DNA from: Parus major
Lineage: Eukaryota; Chordata; Aves; Passeriformes; Paridae
Assembly: GCF_001522545.3 (NCBI RefSeq)
Contig: NC_031770.1
Span: 107,362,130-107,426,129 of the forward strand
DNA length: 64,000 bases
Direction: 5' to 3'
Part shown: positions 1 through 12,408 of the stretch, one piece after another
How positions within the stretch are numbered: position 1 is the first letter of the stretch
How the letters are laid out: the number at the start of each line of letters is the position of its first letter
Made by a program: the position numbers and the translations under genes
Notes under the pieces: model-generated
Told to the model about the DNA's origin: nothing
What the model saw: the letters and a program-made list of their open reading frames with translations, nothing else
The model's database searches: none

Positions 1-1429
1 ACAGATTGACCTTCAAGGAATTCAGCTACAAGTTGGTTTACCAGGCTGTATGTCAGTTTGCATCCAGAAAGCCTATACTGCAAAGTAAGGGAAAAGAAAC
101 AAAAAAAACCCCAAACCACCACTTGTCTGTTTAGATACTAAGTATTTCAGCTGTGCTCTGACAAACACTTGGGAGTCAGAGATGCTTGTGGAGGGTGGTC
201 TTCAAAACTGTGTCTTATTTTAATAAGTCACAGTAAAAGCTACAGGAAAGAGTTCAGCTGACAGCAGAGAAAGTCCAGATGCAGGACTCCCCACAGGAGC
301 TTAATCCACTTAAATGTAAGATATATTTAGTGCCATACATAGAGGATGATGTTTATATTACAAAAGCTTTTCAATGGGTCACTCTTGTAGCAACTCCAAT
401 TGCCTTTGGGAAAAGCTCCAGCAGCTCCTCTGTGTTTCCACAATCACAGTCAGACTGCAGGGGAAACAGATGTGGCACCTCTACTGCTCCCTTTACATGG
501 TCCTGTTACCACTGCTTCAGCTCCTGAGGTGTCTCCAGGTGGTAAACACTCTCCAGACACTCAGCTTTCTCCAGATACTCACAATGGTATCTAGGTGACA
601 CAGGTGGCTCCCACTGACAGATATAGCAGTGGTAGGACCTGGGCAAGGACTGTCATCAGCCACCTGGGTGGCCTTCTTAAGGCTCTCCTTTTTGGATCAG
701 AACTGCCTGAAGCTGCCCCATGGAAGGGTGTCTTCTAAATTCTGTTCACTTCAAAATCAGGTTACAAACAAAATCACTGAAGCAAACAAATTAAGAAATT
801 AACAATGTAATTAAGTATTTTACATAATCTGTGATCTTAAAATGAGATTGCAATAACACCTAGACCTATCTTTCAGAATTTATTAAATTCTCCCCAGCCT
901 AGTGCTGTGTATTGTCTCTATTAAGCAAATAAACACGTTTGACTTACTGAGTCAGCATTAACACATGAAATCTACTGTGAGATTCACTGTCAGCCAGCTT
1001 GGGTTCCTAAGTCCTTGTTTCAGCATGAAAAATCCACAGCTTCTGAAGAGGAGGGAACAGCTATGAGCATGCTATAGGAGCATGGAACACTACTATAAAA
1101 TCGCACCCCATTTTCAACACCTGAGAAGGAAAGTAAAAGGTGACATCTCCTTAAAACAGCTGCAGGGTCATGTCCTCATCACACTGCACACATGTGGCAA
1201 TAAAACCATTCCATTGGGTCTTCTTCATATTTATAGGAAAAGCTTCATCTTTCATTAGTACAATTGCAGCAAGTTCAATTAATTTAGTGCAGTTAATGTT
1301 TCAAAACATTCACCATAGCTCACAGTGTTCTAGAGAGCTGGTTAGGATCAAAACACAACCAGTGACTGCACACAGCAGTTGGGCTTCTGCACAGGAACAG
1401 ACACATGTCATTAAAACACGTAAACAAAC
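1..1429. other. Unassigned left flank, no supported gene
   Basis: I see no exon here with convincing splice sites and phase. Short open frames exist, including one running off the left edge to a stop near position 87, but none resembles a protein I recognise. Synteny with human 6p12.3 predicts PLA2G7 on the plus strand to the left, so 3' untranslated sequence of that gene could reach in, but nothing confirms it. The stretch around 1530-1592 is low-complexity A-, C- and T-rich sequence. Confidence 0.4.
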
Positions 1430-2039
1430 CAGTATGTGCCAGCCAAAGCTTTATTCCATCTTCTTCCATTGCTTTAGAACAGCACCAAATGCAAAACTTC
1501 AACCCAAAACAACTATGTTCCCATATGGAGAAAAAAAAAAACAACCCCCCACCCCTATCCCCCAAAAATACCCTCAACTTTTTTTTTTTTTGAGGAAAAA
1601 AACACTTAACAATGCAACTTTTTCAAAAGCAAACATCAGAAAGCAGTGCTGTACAACACAGTAGCATATACAGAAACTTACAAGAAACTTTTGTTGAAGA
1701 ATCACCCACCAAGAACTCCATACAAGTCAGCACACCCCCAGTCAGTAAAAAATGCCAGTCAAGAGGCAAATTCTTATTAGGAAAATACAGCTATAAGAAA
1801 CAAGCTAACAGTAACAGTCTAGCAACAACAGCTGTAAGAAAACAAGCTGAAATTAACAGTCTGCCAAGACTATTCCTTTACGGGGAAGTTCAGTAGTGAC
1901 AGGTATTTGGTCAGTTAGGTAGAAAAAATAAGCCACTCAATGCTCTGCTGGTATTTTTGTTCCCACAAACACATTTTTATGGGAACATTTCATACACAGG
2001 CAGTTGTTCAGTTTCACATGGTCTACATGTCACTTGGTT
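1430..2039 (-). other. TDRD6: Putative TDRD6 3' UTR with poly(A) signal
   Basis: On the minus strand an AATAAA hexamer lies at 1455-1450, about 585 bp after the predicted stop and in a position suited to the final exon. An A/C/T-rich low-complexity stretch sits inside it near 1530-1592. Confidence 0.45.
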
Positions 2040-2101
2040 TCAGCACTGCTCGAGGACATGAGGATCTTCAGCTAAATTGCTACTGCAGCCAGTTTGCTTT
2101 T
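2040..2101 (-). CDS. TDRD6: TDRD6 terminal coding exon 5 (predicted)
   Basis: A pyrimidine-rich CCCTATAG acceptor is followed by 62 bp that complete the split codon, encode 20 residues ending in Cys, and stop with TGA at 2042-2040. The 3' untranslated region would continue to about 1430. Support is from splice signals and phase only. Confidence 0.6.
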
Positions 2102-5100
2102 CTATAGGGAATAAACACAGAACAGAGACCCATCAAGATGTTTCTCTAAATGTGTTTAAGGGCATTAAGATCAAAAGTCAGCTCTACAGGGCTTTAGACT
2201 AAATACTTCTGACATATTGGACCATGTTAGAAGACTACATTTATTATACAAAGATAAAACAGTTGAAACAGCAGAAGTGCTCCCAGATTTCAGATCCAAG
2301 TTTCTCCATCCCTCAGTGGGCTTTGCATAAATCACTGCAGCAGTTTTTTCACCCCGAGTACCTCCTACCCAAACTGCCTTTCCAGGCACTGGCAGTGTCT
2401 GCAGCAGGCCTAAGCTCTGTGACACGTGGGTACATGACTCCGACTCACCTCTCCTGTGCTGGCACTTAGAGTGCATACACTAACTCCATGCAAAGTATTC
2501 AAGAACAGAAAAAAAATCCACAAAATCAAGAATAATCCTGCATTTGCATGATACAACTGAGGGAGACTGTAGATTTACCATTTTACCAAATTCTTTAACT
2601 ACCCTTTTTCTTGCTTCAGGCAACCTGATCTCTGTTGCAGGGTTCCTTATTTGTTACCCAAAAAACAGTAGTTATGCTAAAACACAATTACCAATTAATC
2701 CCCGAAAGCAAAAATGCTATCCCCACTTCAACTCAGTTTAGTCTTCATCAGGCAACCACAGAAACAAATTGCTCAGACAGGTTCTGGAGTCTCCATTCTT
2801 AAATAGATTCCAGGACTGGCAGTAAGGTCCTTAGCAATCTGATCTAGTTGGCCCTGCTTTCACCACCAGGAAAGATCCTTTTCAACCAGAACTGCTCTAC
2901 AATTCCATAATTATAAAAATAGCATATAAACAAAAAGAACCTGTACTATTTATTTGGTATACTGAAGAGGTGTTTACCAGTAGCACTTTAAAAAATTTAA
3001 GTAATAATAAAGATGTACATGTGCTATTCACAAATTATTCTTACAACAAGTAAAATGGTATTATAATGGATTTGGAGTTACAGATTATGGGACTGGGGCA
3101 CTCAAATGCTAAACTAAATGTTTTATAGTCTGCCTAGCAGTTGCTCACTTTGCCTCAGGAACATTACCAAGAACAGCATGCTGATGACAGTGCTCAAAAC
3201 CCACCAAAATCTATAACTTGGGTGAACCATCTCAGCTGTTCCAAGACGATCAGTCCATTAGATGAATAAATAAATACTAAATTGGTTTGGAACCGAGACA
3301 CAGCAGCAACTGTGATTGCATGCAGTCACCCTTAAACTGACAGTACATAAACTAATGCTATCAAGAAAATCCCAAACACAGTATCAACTACATAAACTCA
3401 AATTAATGTTTCAACTGTATTTTCTATAATAAAGCATTTCCTAGAAAATAAGAAACCATTCAAATGCAGAGTACACAACCCATGTGGGGGGCTTAAAGTA
3501 GACTTACCTTGAAGTAGGGACTCCTCTGGTAAGGGCTGCAAGTTTTCTTTTGCAGGGGTTAATGCCTACACAAAAAGGGATCCTGTTAGGAAGCTGGCAC
3601 TGTTGCCAAGACTTCCACTGAGGTGTTTCCTTTAATACTAGATTAACTTCTTACATCAGCACTACTGGACTCCTATTTACCATTGTTCTCCCCCCTTATA
3701 ACTCACTATTAGTCTTCTGCCCACTTTTCACTTTGATACAAAGGCTGCATGTGAAGAACGAACTGGAAATCCATGCTGTTATCACCAGCAGCATGGCTCA
3801 TCACCTGAGATTTGGGTTCCAGACAAGTTTTTTTATCCACTGGTAGGTATTTCATGAAGAACACTGGTGAAAACCTCACTATTCTTTCCTAATTTCTCCA
3901 TAAAAGTGCTTTTCATAATTTAGCAGTTAGTTAGCAGCCCTTCTAAAAACCAGTGCTGTCCTGCCTAGTCCATTATCACACTGCCATACCTCAGCTGATC
4001 TGCAAGCCCAGTCAGGAATTCCGTTCCAGACATTCTCAGGATGAACAATCTCCTCATTGCCACTGCAGAGGTTCAAGACCTGCACAGACAGAGCCAAAGT
4101 GGATCTAGCACAGCAGCAGTACACTTAAATAAGACACAGCAGTAGGAAAACACAGTTGAGGACTCTGCCTTTGAGAAGGTGTTGAGAGGTCTGATCTTTC
4201 AAAGAAGGACAAGCTAATCTCTAATAAAACTAAATGTAGTAGTGACTGAGGCTGCTCAAGGCTCTTCTAGGCTCCTAACACAAGCACAGTGAGAAAAAGG
4301 CTGTGAAACACTACTAGATCAGAATCAGAAGGCAGCTGATGAATAGGGATATCATTATATGGTAATCCCTGACACTACCTCATCTGCATGCAGCTGAGCT
4401 TAGCTTTAGACATCCCCAGGATCTACCAGCACAAGAGCTGGCTTCCACAATCTCTGACACTCTATTTTCCAAAAGGATATTTTTATGCAATGATCTTTTG
4501 GATTTGCACTCTTAAGTTACAACTTAGAGGTCATTTTATGTAAGTATAATGTCTGTGCAAGTGTGTACAAGAACACAAGCTCCCCTCCTGGACTGAAGGA
4601 AGATGTCTCATTCATCCCCCAGCTTAAACAGCAGTAGAACAAGGCAGCTCACTGCATTATTCTTTACTCTTGAAGATAGCTCCCACCAACCACTAATTCA
4701 ATACACATTTCACTGAAGCAGGAATAGTTGTGGATTCATTATTACTTGCAATATAGTTTGAGTTTCTTCCCAAGTTTCTACTGCTCTAGCACTAACTCCT
4801 CAAACCACCAGTAAATAATGTCAAGTTTCATGAGCATTTAATGGTAATACAGCTCCACTGCAGAACACTAACTTGCAGGCCAGACAGAACCACACATCTC
4901 AAACTGGAGCCAGATCCTTCAATATTCTCAGTCAATAAAAGAGAATAAGATGTGAAGGGAACATCAAGTGTTGACATGCATCATCAACTCAATTTGAGAC
5001 ACTGCTACATGTCTCTAGTTATAAATTTAGAATCAACCTTTGCAATACTTAAATTCTGTAACAATTAAAAAAATATTTATTCAGAGTTTAGAGAAGGATT

Positions 5101-8100
5101 AAAGGACGAGATCTTAAGAATGCAGAAAGAGTATTCAAACCACACTTACCTTGGTACCCTTCTCAGATACCTCCAAAATGCGAGCATCACACCATTTGAG
5201 AGAAGTCCATACCACACATTTGGAACCAACAGCAAAGCCCTTCAGATTACAAGGATAGTCATGGCGTGCTACAAGAAAAGGTAATTTACCAATGAAGGAG
5301 AAAGGAAAAAAAAAAACCAAAAAAAAAACAAACTCACAAAACCCCATAAAAATGAACCCTCAAAAAAAATCTCAGATGTCTCAAACACTGCTGCTCCACC
5401 TCCTCCAAACTACTTGGTATTTGGAAGTTAAAAAATTGTCATCCCAGTCTTGTAAATGTGCTTCATGTTCAGAAATGGATTTCCACCCAACATCATTAAT
5501 CTTCCCAAGCAAGACTGTCACATTACCTTGAGATACTACACTCAGTCTGCTGTCCTTAATCCATCAAAGCATTAACACTAATACATTATCTTATTGGGGA
5601 ACAAAAGCTAGGTTTTTTTACAAGAAAGCTATTCTCATGTCTGAATGTACACATTTTGATTATTTAACTCTTTAAAATCAGATACTTTACCTGCACTGCA
5701 GTCAGCCAAGTTCTCATTTTGATTTTCATCTTCCCCAGGCTTACAGCATAAAGACTGAACACACTTATTTTCACTTTCTTTAAAGGAGTCAGTCAAGTCT
5801 TGTTCCATCCATTCATCCACACAGTCATCTTTCTTCTGCCACCCCTTATGTTTCTCAACTTTATAGTCACATGATTTCACAGTGAAAACAGGCCTTTGAT
5901 TTGCTGAGTCTTTTGAAAGAAATGAAAATTGACTTCCACTATTTGCAGAACTCTGTAGCATAGCATGTTCCAGCCCTAACAAGTCCTCTTCCCCATCTCC
6001 CTGAGGAGGCTGAAGATCAGGCAGCACCAGTTCCAGGAAGGGCTCAAATTTGGCTCCTAGCATTGGCTGATTGCCATGCATCTTCTGTTGCAGTTCTTTC
6101 TCAGGTCTACCACCAGATGATGACAGCCTTAGGGAGGGAGGGTCTGCTTCCATCCAGTCATCTAGTACAGCTTCTGCTTCATGAATTCCAGACAAATTTG
6201 TCTGCAGTTTCTTGGTCTTCTCTCCCAAAGAAGGCTGAACATCAGATGGAATCAGCTCTACTGACTTCTCTCTGTCACTAACTGAAGGCACCAGGTTTTC
6301 TTTCTCATTAAGTAATGGTAAAATTTCAAGACGGTTCAGAGCTGTCACTTGCCCGGCCTCCTCCCTCACATCTGGCAGCTCCAGCAATTCCTGCTCCAAC
6401 ACTGTCTTTCTTGCTTCACTGCCTGACGCTACCTGCATTTCAAGGGACTTTGCTTCCAGCGCTTCATTTGTTCCTTCACCAGAGGAGGACTTTTCCAGAA
6501 TTCCCACTAGCTCCTGTATGAGCTCATTTAAGTCCTCACATGGTACGTGCATTTCAAATGGATCCAGTTCTCCTAATGTCTCAGCTCCATTGCTTGCAGA
6601 TGGCTGTGCCTGGAACACTGGCAAACTCTGCAGTTCTTTTTCTAGGAAAAGGCTGGCTGCTGGAGCACTGCCTGTCACTTCTGCTTTCAGCTCAGCCTCC
6701 TCTCCAAACAGTATTTCAGACAGGTCTTGCTCTGCAGCTTTCATTTCATTCCCCACAATATGAGAGCTGCAGCTTCTCACTGGCTCTAGTAGCATACTGT
6801 TATCAGTGTCACCTTCAGACAGAGGTATCTCTTTACCAAAACTGTTCTCACGCCCTCCTACTTCATACCCGTCATCAACCTTCCCACTGGCAGCTCCCAC
6901 TGACACCTTTGTTTCTGCAGTTTCTAAGCACTCAGAAGTTACACCCAGGAAAGGATCAGAACAAAATAAAGCACTTTCACTTTCTTCCTGAGCTAAACCA
7001 CAAACAGCAGAAGTTTCTTTGTCAAGACAAAGACTCAAATTGCTGCTTGAACTTCTGTTTTCCTTTAGGGGGTTGCTAAGGTTTGAGAAAGCCTTGTCAC
7101 CAGTTTCTTTATTAGCATTCCAGTAAGATTTCATCTCTTCATTAATACTATTGCCAGAAGCTTCCAGCTTGACAACACACAGAGGGACTTCAGAATCTTT
7201 ATTTTCTCGAATTTCTACTACTTCAGCCTCCAATACAAGGTTTTCAGTCATATCATAAAACTTCTTATTTGCTTCACTAAGCCATGAGCCGTCTGAGGGA
7301 CTGAAACCTGACAGGCAGCAAGCAAATGCTTGCCCAGGTACTCTGAGCAGTTCACATGGCATCTGTCGGATCATCTCCAGGCTGATGCTTTCCTCACTTC
7401 CATAGTCCACGTGTCTAACAACTACACTGTCATCATTCACACTGCTGATCTGAGCTCTGTAGAACCACCCATCTTGACTGTATTTTGCTAGACAAATATC
7501 ACCGCTTTTAATACAAGACTTGCCATCATTCAGAGAACTTAGTCCAAGCTTTTCAGCTTCCTCTATTTTTTTCTCGATGTAGCTCACAACTTTGGTATCA
7601 GCACGGTGACACCAGAAGTATCCTGGATTATTTACCACTGTGACGTAAATTTTTAAAGTCTGACCTGCCTCTGGAAATTTCCAGTTAAATGATTTACAAT
7701 CACTTACACAGGAAATCTCATTTTGTACCTGAGGGGGCAAAGACTCACAGACAGTGATCATGTGTTCAGGGTTCTCTCTTCTATCAATTTTTTTTCTGGA
7801 GAAAAGTCTTTCTCTATTTGCAAGATCTTTATCAGCTAAATCCACTGTTATTACACCTTGATGGTCACTGAGAATAACTTCCCATTTATCCTCAACCTTC
7901 TTTACAAATTCACATGACAGCAGGATTTCACTTGTTCTCTTGGTGAAGTAAAACACTGCCTTCTCTGTCCAGTCTGCATTTTTTTTGCATTTGAGTCCAC
8001 CTAGGAAGCAATGAATGCTCATCGCTGGAATAGATGACAAGTTCTTAGGGAGCCTTCGTGCTTGATCAACACTAATAACAGAAGTATCACCATAATCAAT

Positions 8101-11100
8101 ATAATGTACCCTTATTGAATTGTCAGAAGTCTTCTCTTTTACTACAGCTCGATACCACAGGCTGTCTTCTGAATAAACAGCACTGATTAAATCTCCCGCT
8201 TGGAAAAGATGTCCACAAGGGTCCTTCACTGATTTCCCATTGTTTAAACTTTCCAAAATGTTTTTAAGCTGAACCTCATCACTCCCTAGTTGAACGTAAA
8301 AATCCTGTGGGTCACTGACATAAGACACATACACTAAGGTTTTAAGGGCTGGCACTATCTTCTGTGGTGGTAGATCAGATGCATTTTTAAGCATTATACA
8401 CCTGCCTTCAGCATCAGATTTAGTATCTGACAGTTTATCTACCTGGGAAGAGAGCAGAGACTTCTCCCCTGCTTTATTCAACAAAACAGCATCCTTTGTG
8501 CTAAGTATCTCATCAGGTTCTAGTAATCCAGCTGCCACGTCTCCCTTCATATTCATAGAGTGCTGGAAAACATTTACAACTTCTTTGAAGTGTCTTTTGC
8601 TTCCTTGTGCTTGCTGGGTTGCAGGTGGACATCTGTTTCCTTCAAGAGGCCTAGCTTCATTTAAAGGGGACTCTGCAGTCTCATCCCTCTCATTCACATC
8701 TGTATTTCTAGAGCACGAAGTCTCATTGTGAACACGACTACACAGTCCTGTACTGTTTAGGCTTAGCTCTTTCAGTTTTGTATTAATTTGAGCATTTCTA
8801 TCAAACAACTCAACCAGCAGTGTATTATCAGAGTCCTTTGCTACCACTATTGCTTTTAATCTCCTTTCTAGGACAGCTTCCTTAAACCATGTTTCAGCTT
8901 CTTTGGAAACAGATGACACATCAGACACAGAACACTTTATGGCCTGCATTGGCACAAGCAAGACATCAGAAGCATCATTGGGTAAAATAAGCAGATCATC
9001 TGTCTCTATTGTCTCTGTGTTCCCAAAATCCACAAAGAAGACTTTAGCCTTAGGTTGTCTTTCTATAATTACTCCCCTATACCACTGACTGTCAGAGTAC
9101 CTTGCTAGACACAAGGTCCCAGACTTCCCCAAGGTTCCTGTGCTGGTTACTCTCTCACTCAGGCAACTGATGTCATCAGCCAGCTGTGCCAAGGTATCTG
9201 CACACCTTTCAAGTTGGCAGTAAAACGTCCATGGATTCTCAACATGCGTAATATAGACATCTTCCTCACTCCCAATTTTGATACCATGACTAGAATAATA
9301 GAAAGAGTGAAGCTGGACCAAAGATTCCAGATCCTTTTGAGGAAATAAACGTCTGGCTACACCCCTCTCAGTGAGAAACTGGCAAGCACTCTGAAAAGGT
9401 GTGATTAAATCTACAATGTTAAACAGGTCCCTATTTATTGAAGCCAAGGCAAATATTGTACACTTCAGGTCAATGTCAGATGATGAATCAACAACAAACT
9501 GATGAAAAGCCTGAATTGCTTCTTCATCCCAAGCAAAAGGATTCTGACCATTGGGTTGGATTAAGTTGTAAAGGCTGCACCTGAATGCCTGAGCCTCTAA
9601 CCTAAGGAAGCGTTCATTAATTGCACGGAGCTTCCTTACACACACCTGCTCCCTGTTGCCATAGTCAACATATATGACTTCTACTTTTTCTGCATAAACT
9701 CCTTCACTAACTATTAAAGCCCTGTACCATTTTTTATCCTCTGAGTACTGGGCTAAACACACAAGATTTGGCCAAACATGTGGCTGGGATGAATTTTTGC
9801 AGTGCTCCTGAATTTCATCCATTAGTACCTCAAGGTCATGGCAATTTCTACTTAACTGACACCAAAAACAACTAGGATTCTCAACATATGACAAAATAAC
9901 ATTAACTGTACTTCCCACTTCTAAGTGGCCTCCACAAGAGGAGCCTGGCTTAATTTCCACATAGTTCTGTCTCAAAGAGGTGTGCAGATTTTCCTTATCC
10001 TCATAGCCTTGAGAAGGAAAAGATTCACTACTTTCAGAATTGTGACTAACTGCAACAGGGCTCTCTCTCACCATCACGCCCACTTGAGAACTATGTATTC
10101 TACCACTGCTCTTTAGATCACATTCTTCTCTGACCCTCTTCTCTGCATTTATTTGGCTTTCCTCTGCAGCACATATTAAGGAAGAGGCCTGGGTCACAGA
10201 CTTATCTGATTTCTGGTAAGTCTTGGGTATTTCATATCTCTGGTATTTAGCATAACCCCCCTGGGCCATAAGTTTACTTATTCTTCCCTCTCCTAACTGG
10301 GATTGGTCAAAAATTTCAACAATATATTTGTCACCCTGCACATTCAAAAACCAAACCTTTAGTTCCTTGTTCAGTACCATCTCCCTGAATGCAGACACAG
10401 AAGCTTCACTCCAACTCCCTCGTAGAGGGGAGACACCTGCCAAACAACACTTCAGAGCTAAAGCAGGCAGTTCCTTGAACCGAGGGAGCAGCTCCTTCAC
10501 AGCACGGAGATCCACAGTTTCTGTACTGCCTTTGTCCACCAGGTGTATTTCCACCCCAGTGTCCAGTACCCTGGTGACCACCGCTCGATAAAAAACACCC
10601 TCGTTCCCACTGGCACAACAAAGGGATCCAGGCTGTGGGTCCCACCCAGCATCATCCAGCTTTGTGGAATGGGAATAAAAATTCCACATGCACTGCCTCA
10701 GCTGCCTGAAGAGCTGGTAATACTCATGGAGCTGCAGCCAGAACTCAGATGGGTCTCGGAGATGGGAAACCCGTGCAGTGTACAATGTCCAGGTCTTCAG
10801 ATGCACACCAGCGACAGCAGACAAATCTCTATGTGTTAAAACAGGAGGTGCTTCTGGTGGCAATTCCAATTCTTCAGCTAAGGATTCCTCTACTTCCAGC
10901 TGCTCGTGAGCTTCAGTTTGGCTCATGTGACTGCTGACCAGGCAGCAAGCCCGAGACCCAAAAAGATGGTTCAAATCAACACCATTTTCCCCATAGAGGG
11001 TCACGTAATAGAGATGCTCAAACGAGTTAAAGGCTTTGATGTGAGCACTCACTCCTCTACCAAGCACCAGCGCTTTCAGCAAATCCACCTGCAACGGGGA

Positions 11101-12297
11101 CCAGCCACAGCCCCCGTCTGAAACACCCTGAAGAGCACACACATAAGTGACCACAGGCATACGAAAACACTCAGCAGGTAAATGGCGCAGGTTAGCCCTG
11201 GTCACAGTCTCCTTTTTGCCATAGTCCACAAAGATCACGACAGCTGCATGTTGATCCTGCTCCCCAGCAAGGAGCTCCAGCAGAATAGCACGGTACCACT
11301 GGCCGTCCATCCCACGGGCAGCACAGGGCGAGCCCACTTTGGGCAGCAATTCCTGCTCCCACTGGTCATAAGAATGGCACATGGTATCAGAAAGACAATA
11401 GATCTCCTGTGACAGGCACTGCAACTGGCAGTAAATGTGGTGTGGGTCAGAGACATGGGTCACTATGACAGGCTCTGTCACACCCAACTGAAGCTGAGGG
11501 TAGTAGTAATCCAAGGCAGGTGACAGAGGCTGGTATGAGAACAACACACGGACAAGCTGTGGAATCGCAAAAGCTCCAAGGGAACACGCTGGAGGCTGCT
11601 GACAGAGCTGCTTCTTTAACTGACTAAATGGCAGGCAGCGCTTGAGCACCTGGCAGAAGCAGCTGGGAGAGACACGTTTGGCCAGGCCCAGCTGCCGCAT
11701 CTGAGCTACGAGCTGGGGCAGCTCGAGCACGATGAGCTGCGGCGTTATCACCTCCTGCACCACACCAGACACCTCCTTGCCATGCAGGAAGCTGACGAAC
11801 TCCATTGCCTCTACGGTCCACTGGGACACTGGTGAATCCCCACTTGCTGTTCCCTCGCGACTGTGGGAGGGCATGACATCGGCCACAATACAGCCCAGCA
11901 CCTCCGGGGGCAGCTGGAACAGCTCTGAGCAGCCCCGTGCCAGGTAACAGGCGGATGTAGTCACCACGTATCCCTCGTCCAGCAGGAAGACACGATACCC
12001 CTGGGCACTACAACTCACCACACAGCACCGGTACCACACGCCCAACACCTCCACCAGCGCCAGCTCTCCTGGGCACAGGCTGGTCCCGCTGGCCCCCGGC
12101 CCGCTGGGCTCTGGGCGGGCCGCCAGGTGCGGCCCGGCCGCCGCCTGGATCTCGCGGTGGAGGAGGGCATAGTCAGCCTTACGTTCACCCAGCAGTCCCC
12201 ACAGCCGCAGGATGGGCACCTCGGGGCACAGCCCCACTGCACGGACCCGCAAGGTGACGGTATCGCCGCGGCCGAGGGATCCCGGCCCGGAGCTCAT
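2040..12297 (-). CDS. TDRD6: Tudor domain-containing protein 6 (five coding exons)
   Basis: The coding sequence joins 12297-5691, 5268-5150, 4079-3990, 3565-3508 and 2101-2040, giving about 2311 codons (the human protein is about 2100). The start is ATG at 12297; the open frame extends upstream only to a GTG, so that longer frame is not real. Seven extended Tudor modules are visible, each with a 'WYRA'-like strand followed by a 'V/I-D-Y-G' loop; the loop Asp lies near residues 107, 358, 588, 878, 1090, 1401 and 1631. After residue ~1690 comes a long acidic, Ser/Glu-rich tail, then a compact Tudor-like end in exons 2-3. Known role of the family: a germ-cell protein of the chromatoid body/nuage that binds methylarginine-bearing PIWI-pathway proteins and is needed for spermiogenesis. 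Identification rests on the Tudor series, the giant first exon, the conserved terminal motif 'EEIVHPENVWNGIP' and the neighbour SLC25A27. Confidence 0.95.
3508..3565 (-). CDS. TDRD6: TDRD6 coding exon 4 (predicted)
   Basis: 58 bp between a TGTAG acceptor and an AAG/GTAAGT donor. It is open in the inherited frame, encoding 19 residues beginning A-L-T-P-A-K-E-N plus one base. It is supported by splice signals and phase; I do not recall the homologous residues well enough to claim homology. Confidence 0.7.
3990..4079 (-). CDS. TDRD6: TDRD6 coding exon 3
   Basis: 90 bp, phase 0 at both ends. A good polypyrimidine tract and CAG acceptor precede it. It encodes 30 residues with 'NEEIVHPENVWNGIP', a signature I recognise from vertebrate TDRD6 C-termini. 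The donor is GTATGG. Confidence 0.92.
5150..5268 (-). CDS. TDRD6: TDRD6 coding exon 2
   Basis: 119 bp between a TTGTAG acceptor and a GTAAGT donor. It encodes 40 residues beginning A-R-H-D-Y-P-C-N-L and including 'GSKCVVW' and 'ILEVSEKGTK', the first strands of a Tudor-like barrel at the C-terminus of TDRD6. Confidence 0.93.
5691..12297 (-). CDS. TDRD6: TDRD6 coding exon 1 (giant exon, seven Tudor modules)
   Basis: This exon supplies 2202 codons plus one base. It ends at an AG/GTAAAG donor, with the intron starting at 5690. The frame stays open for 18 more codons past the donor, to a stop just above 5635, so intron retention would give a shorter protein with a different end. Exon 2 fits the one-base phase exactly, which favours splicing. 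Confidence 0.94.
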
Positions 12298-12370
12298 CGC
12301 GAAGCCACCTAGACGCGGCTTCGCCCCGCGCACGAGGCCAATGAAGGCACCACTCTCCGCCCCTCGGCCT

Positions 12371-12377
12371 CATATAG
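12371..12377 (-). promoter_or_regulatory. TDRD6: TATA-like box of TDRD6
   Basis: The minus strand reads CTCTATATGAGG here. A start site about 30 bp downstream would fall near 12340, leaving a 5' UTR of about 45 bases before the ATG at 12297 and excluding most of the upstream GTG extension. Confidence 0.6.
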
Positions 12378-12390
12378 AGCACGCGCCGCC

Positions 12391-12396
12391 CACGTG
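12391..12396. promoter_or_regulatory. TDRD6: CACGTG E-box near TDRD6 TATA box
   Basis: A perfect palindromic CACGTG lies 14 bp upstream of the TATA-like box, a location suited to a bHLH-type activator such as USF or MYC/MAX. The binding factor is inferred. Confidence 0.5.
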
Positions 12397-12408
12397 ACCA
12401 ACAGGGAG

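Noticed and set aside
1..90. Possible last exon of PLA2G7 at the left edge
   Set aside because: A short open frame runs to a stop near 87, but its residues do not resemble the PLA2G7 C-terminus; only synteny suggests the gene.
6063..7079. Plus-strand open frames inside TDRD6 exon 1
   Set aside because: Antisense shadows of the acidic Ser/Glu-rich TDRD6 tail.
12298..12333. Upstream extension of the TDRD6 reading frame
   Set aside because: It begins with GTG, which is not a normal vertebrate start, and lies partly upstream of the start site expected from the TATA box; ATG at 12297 is used instead.
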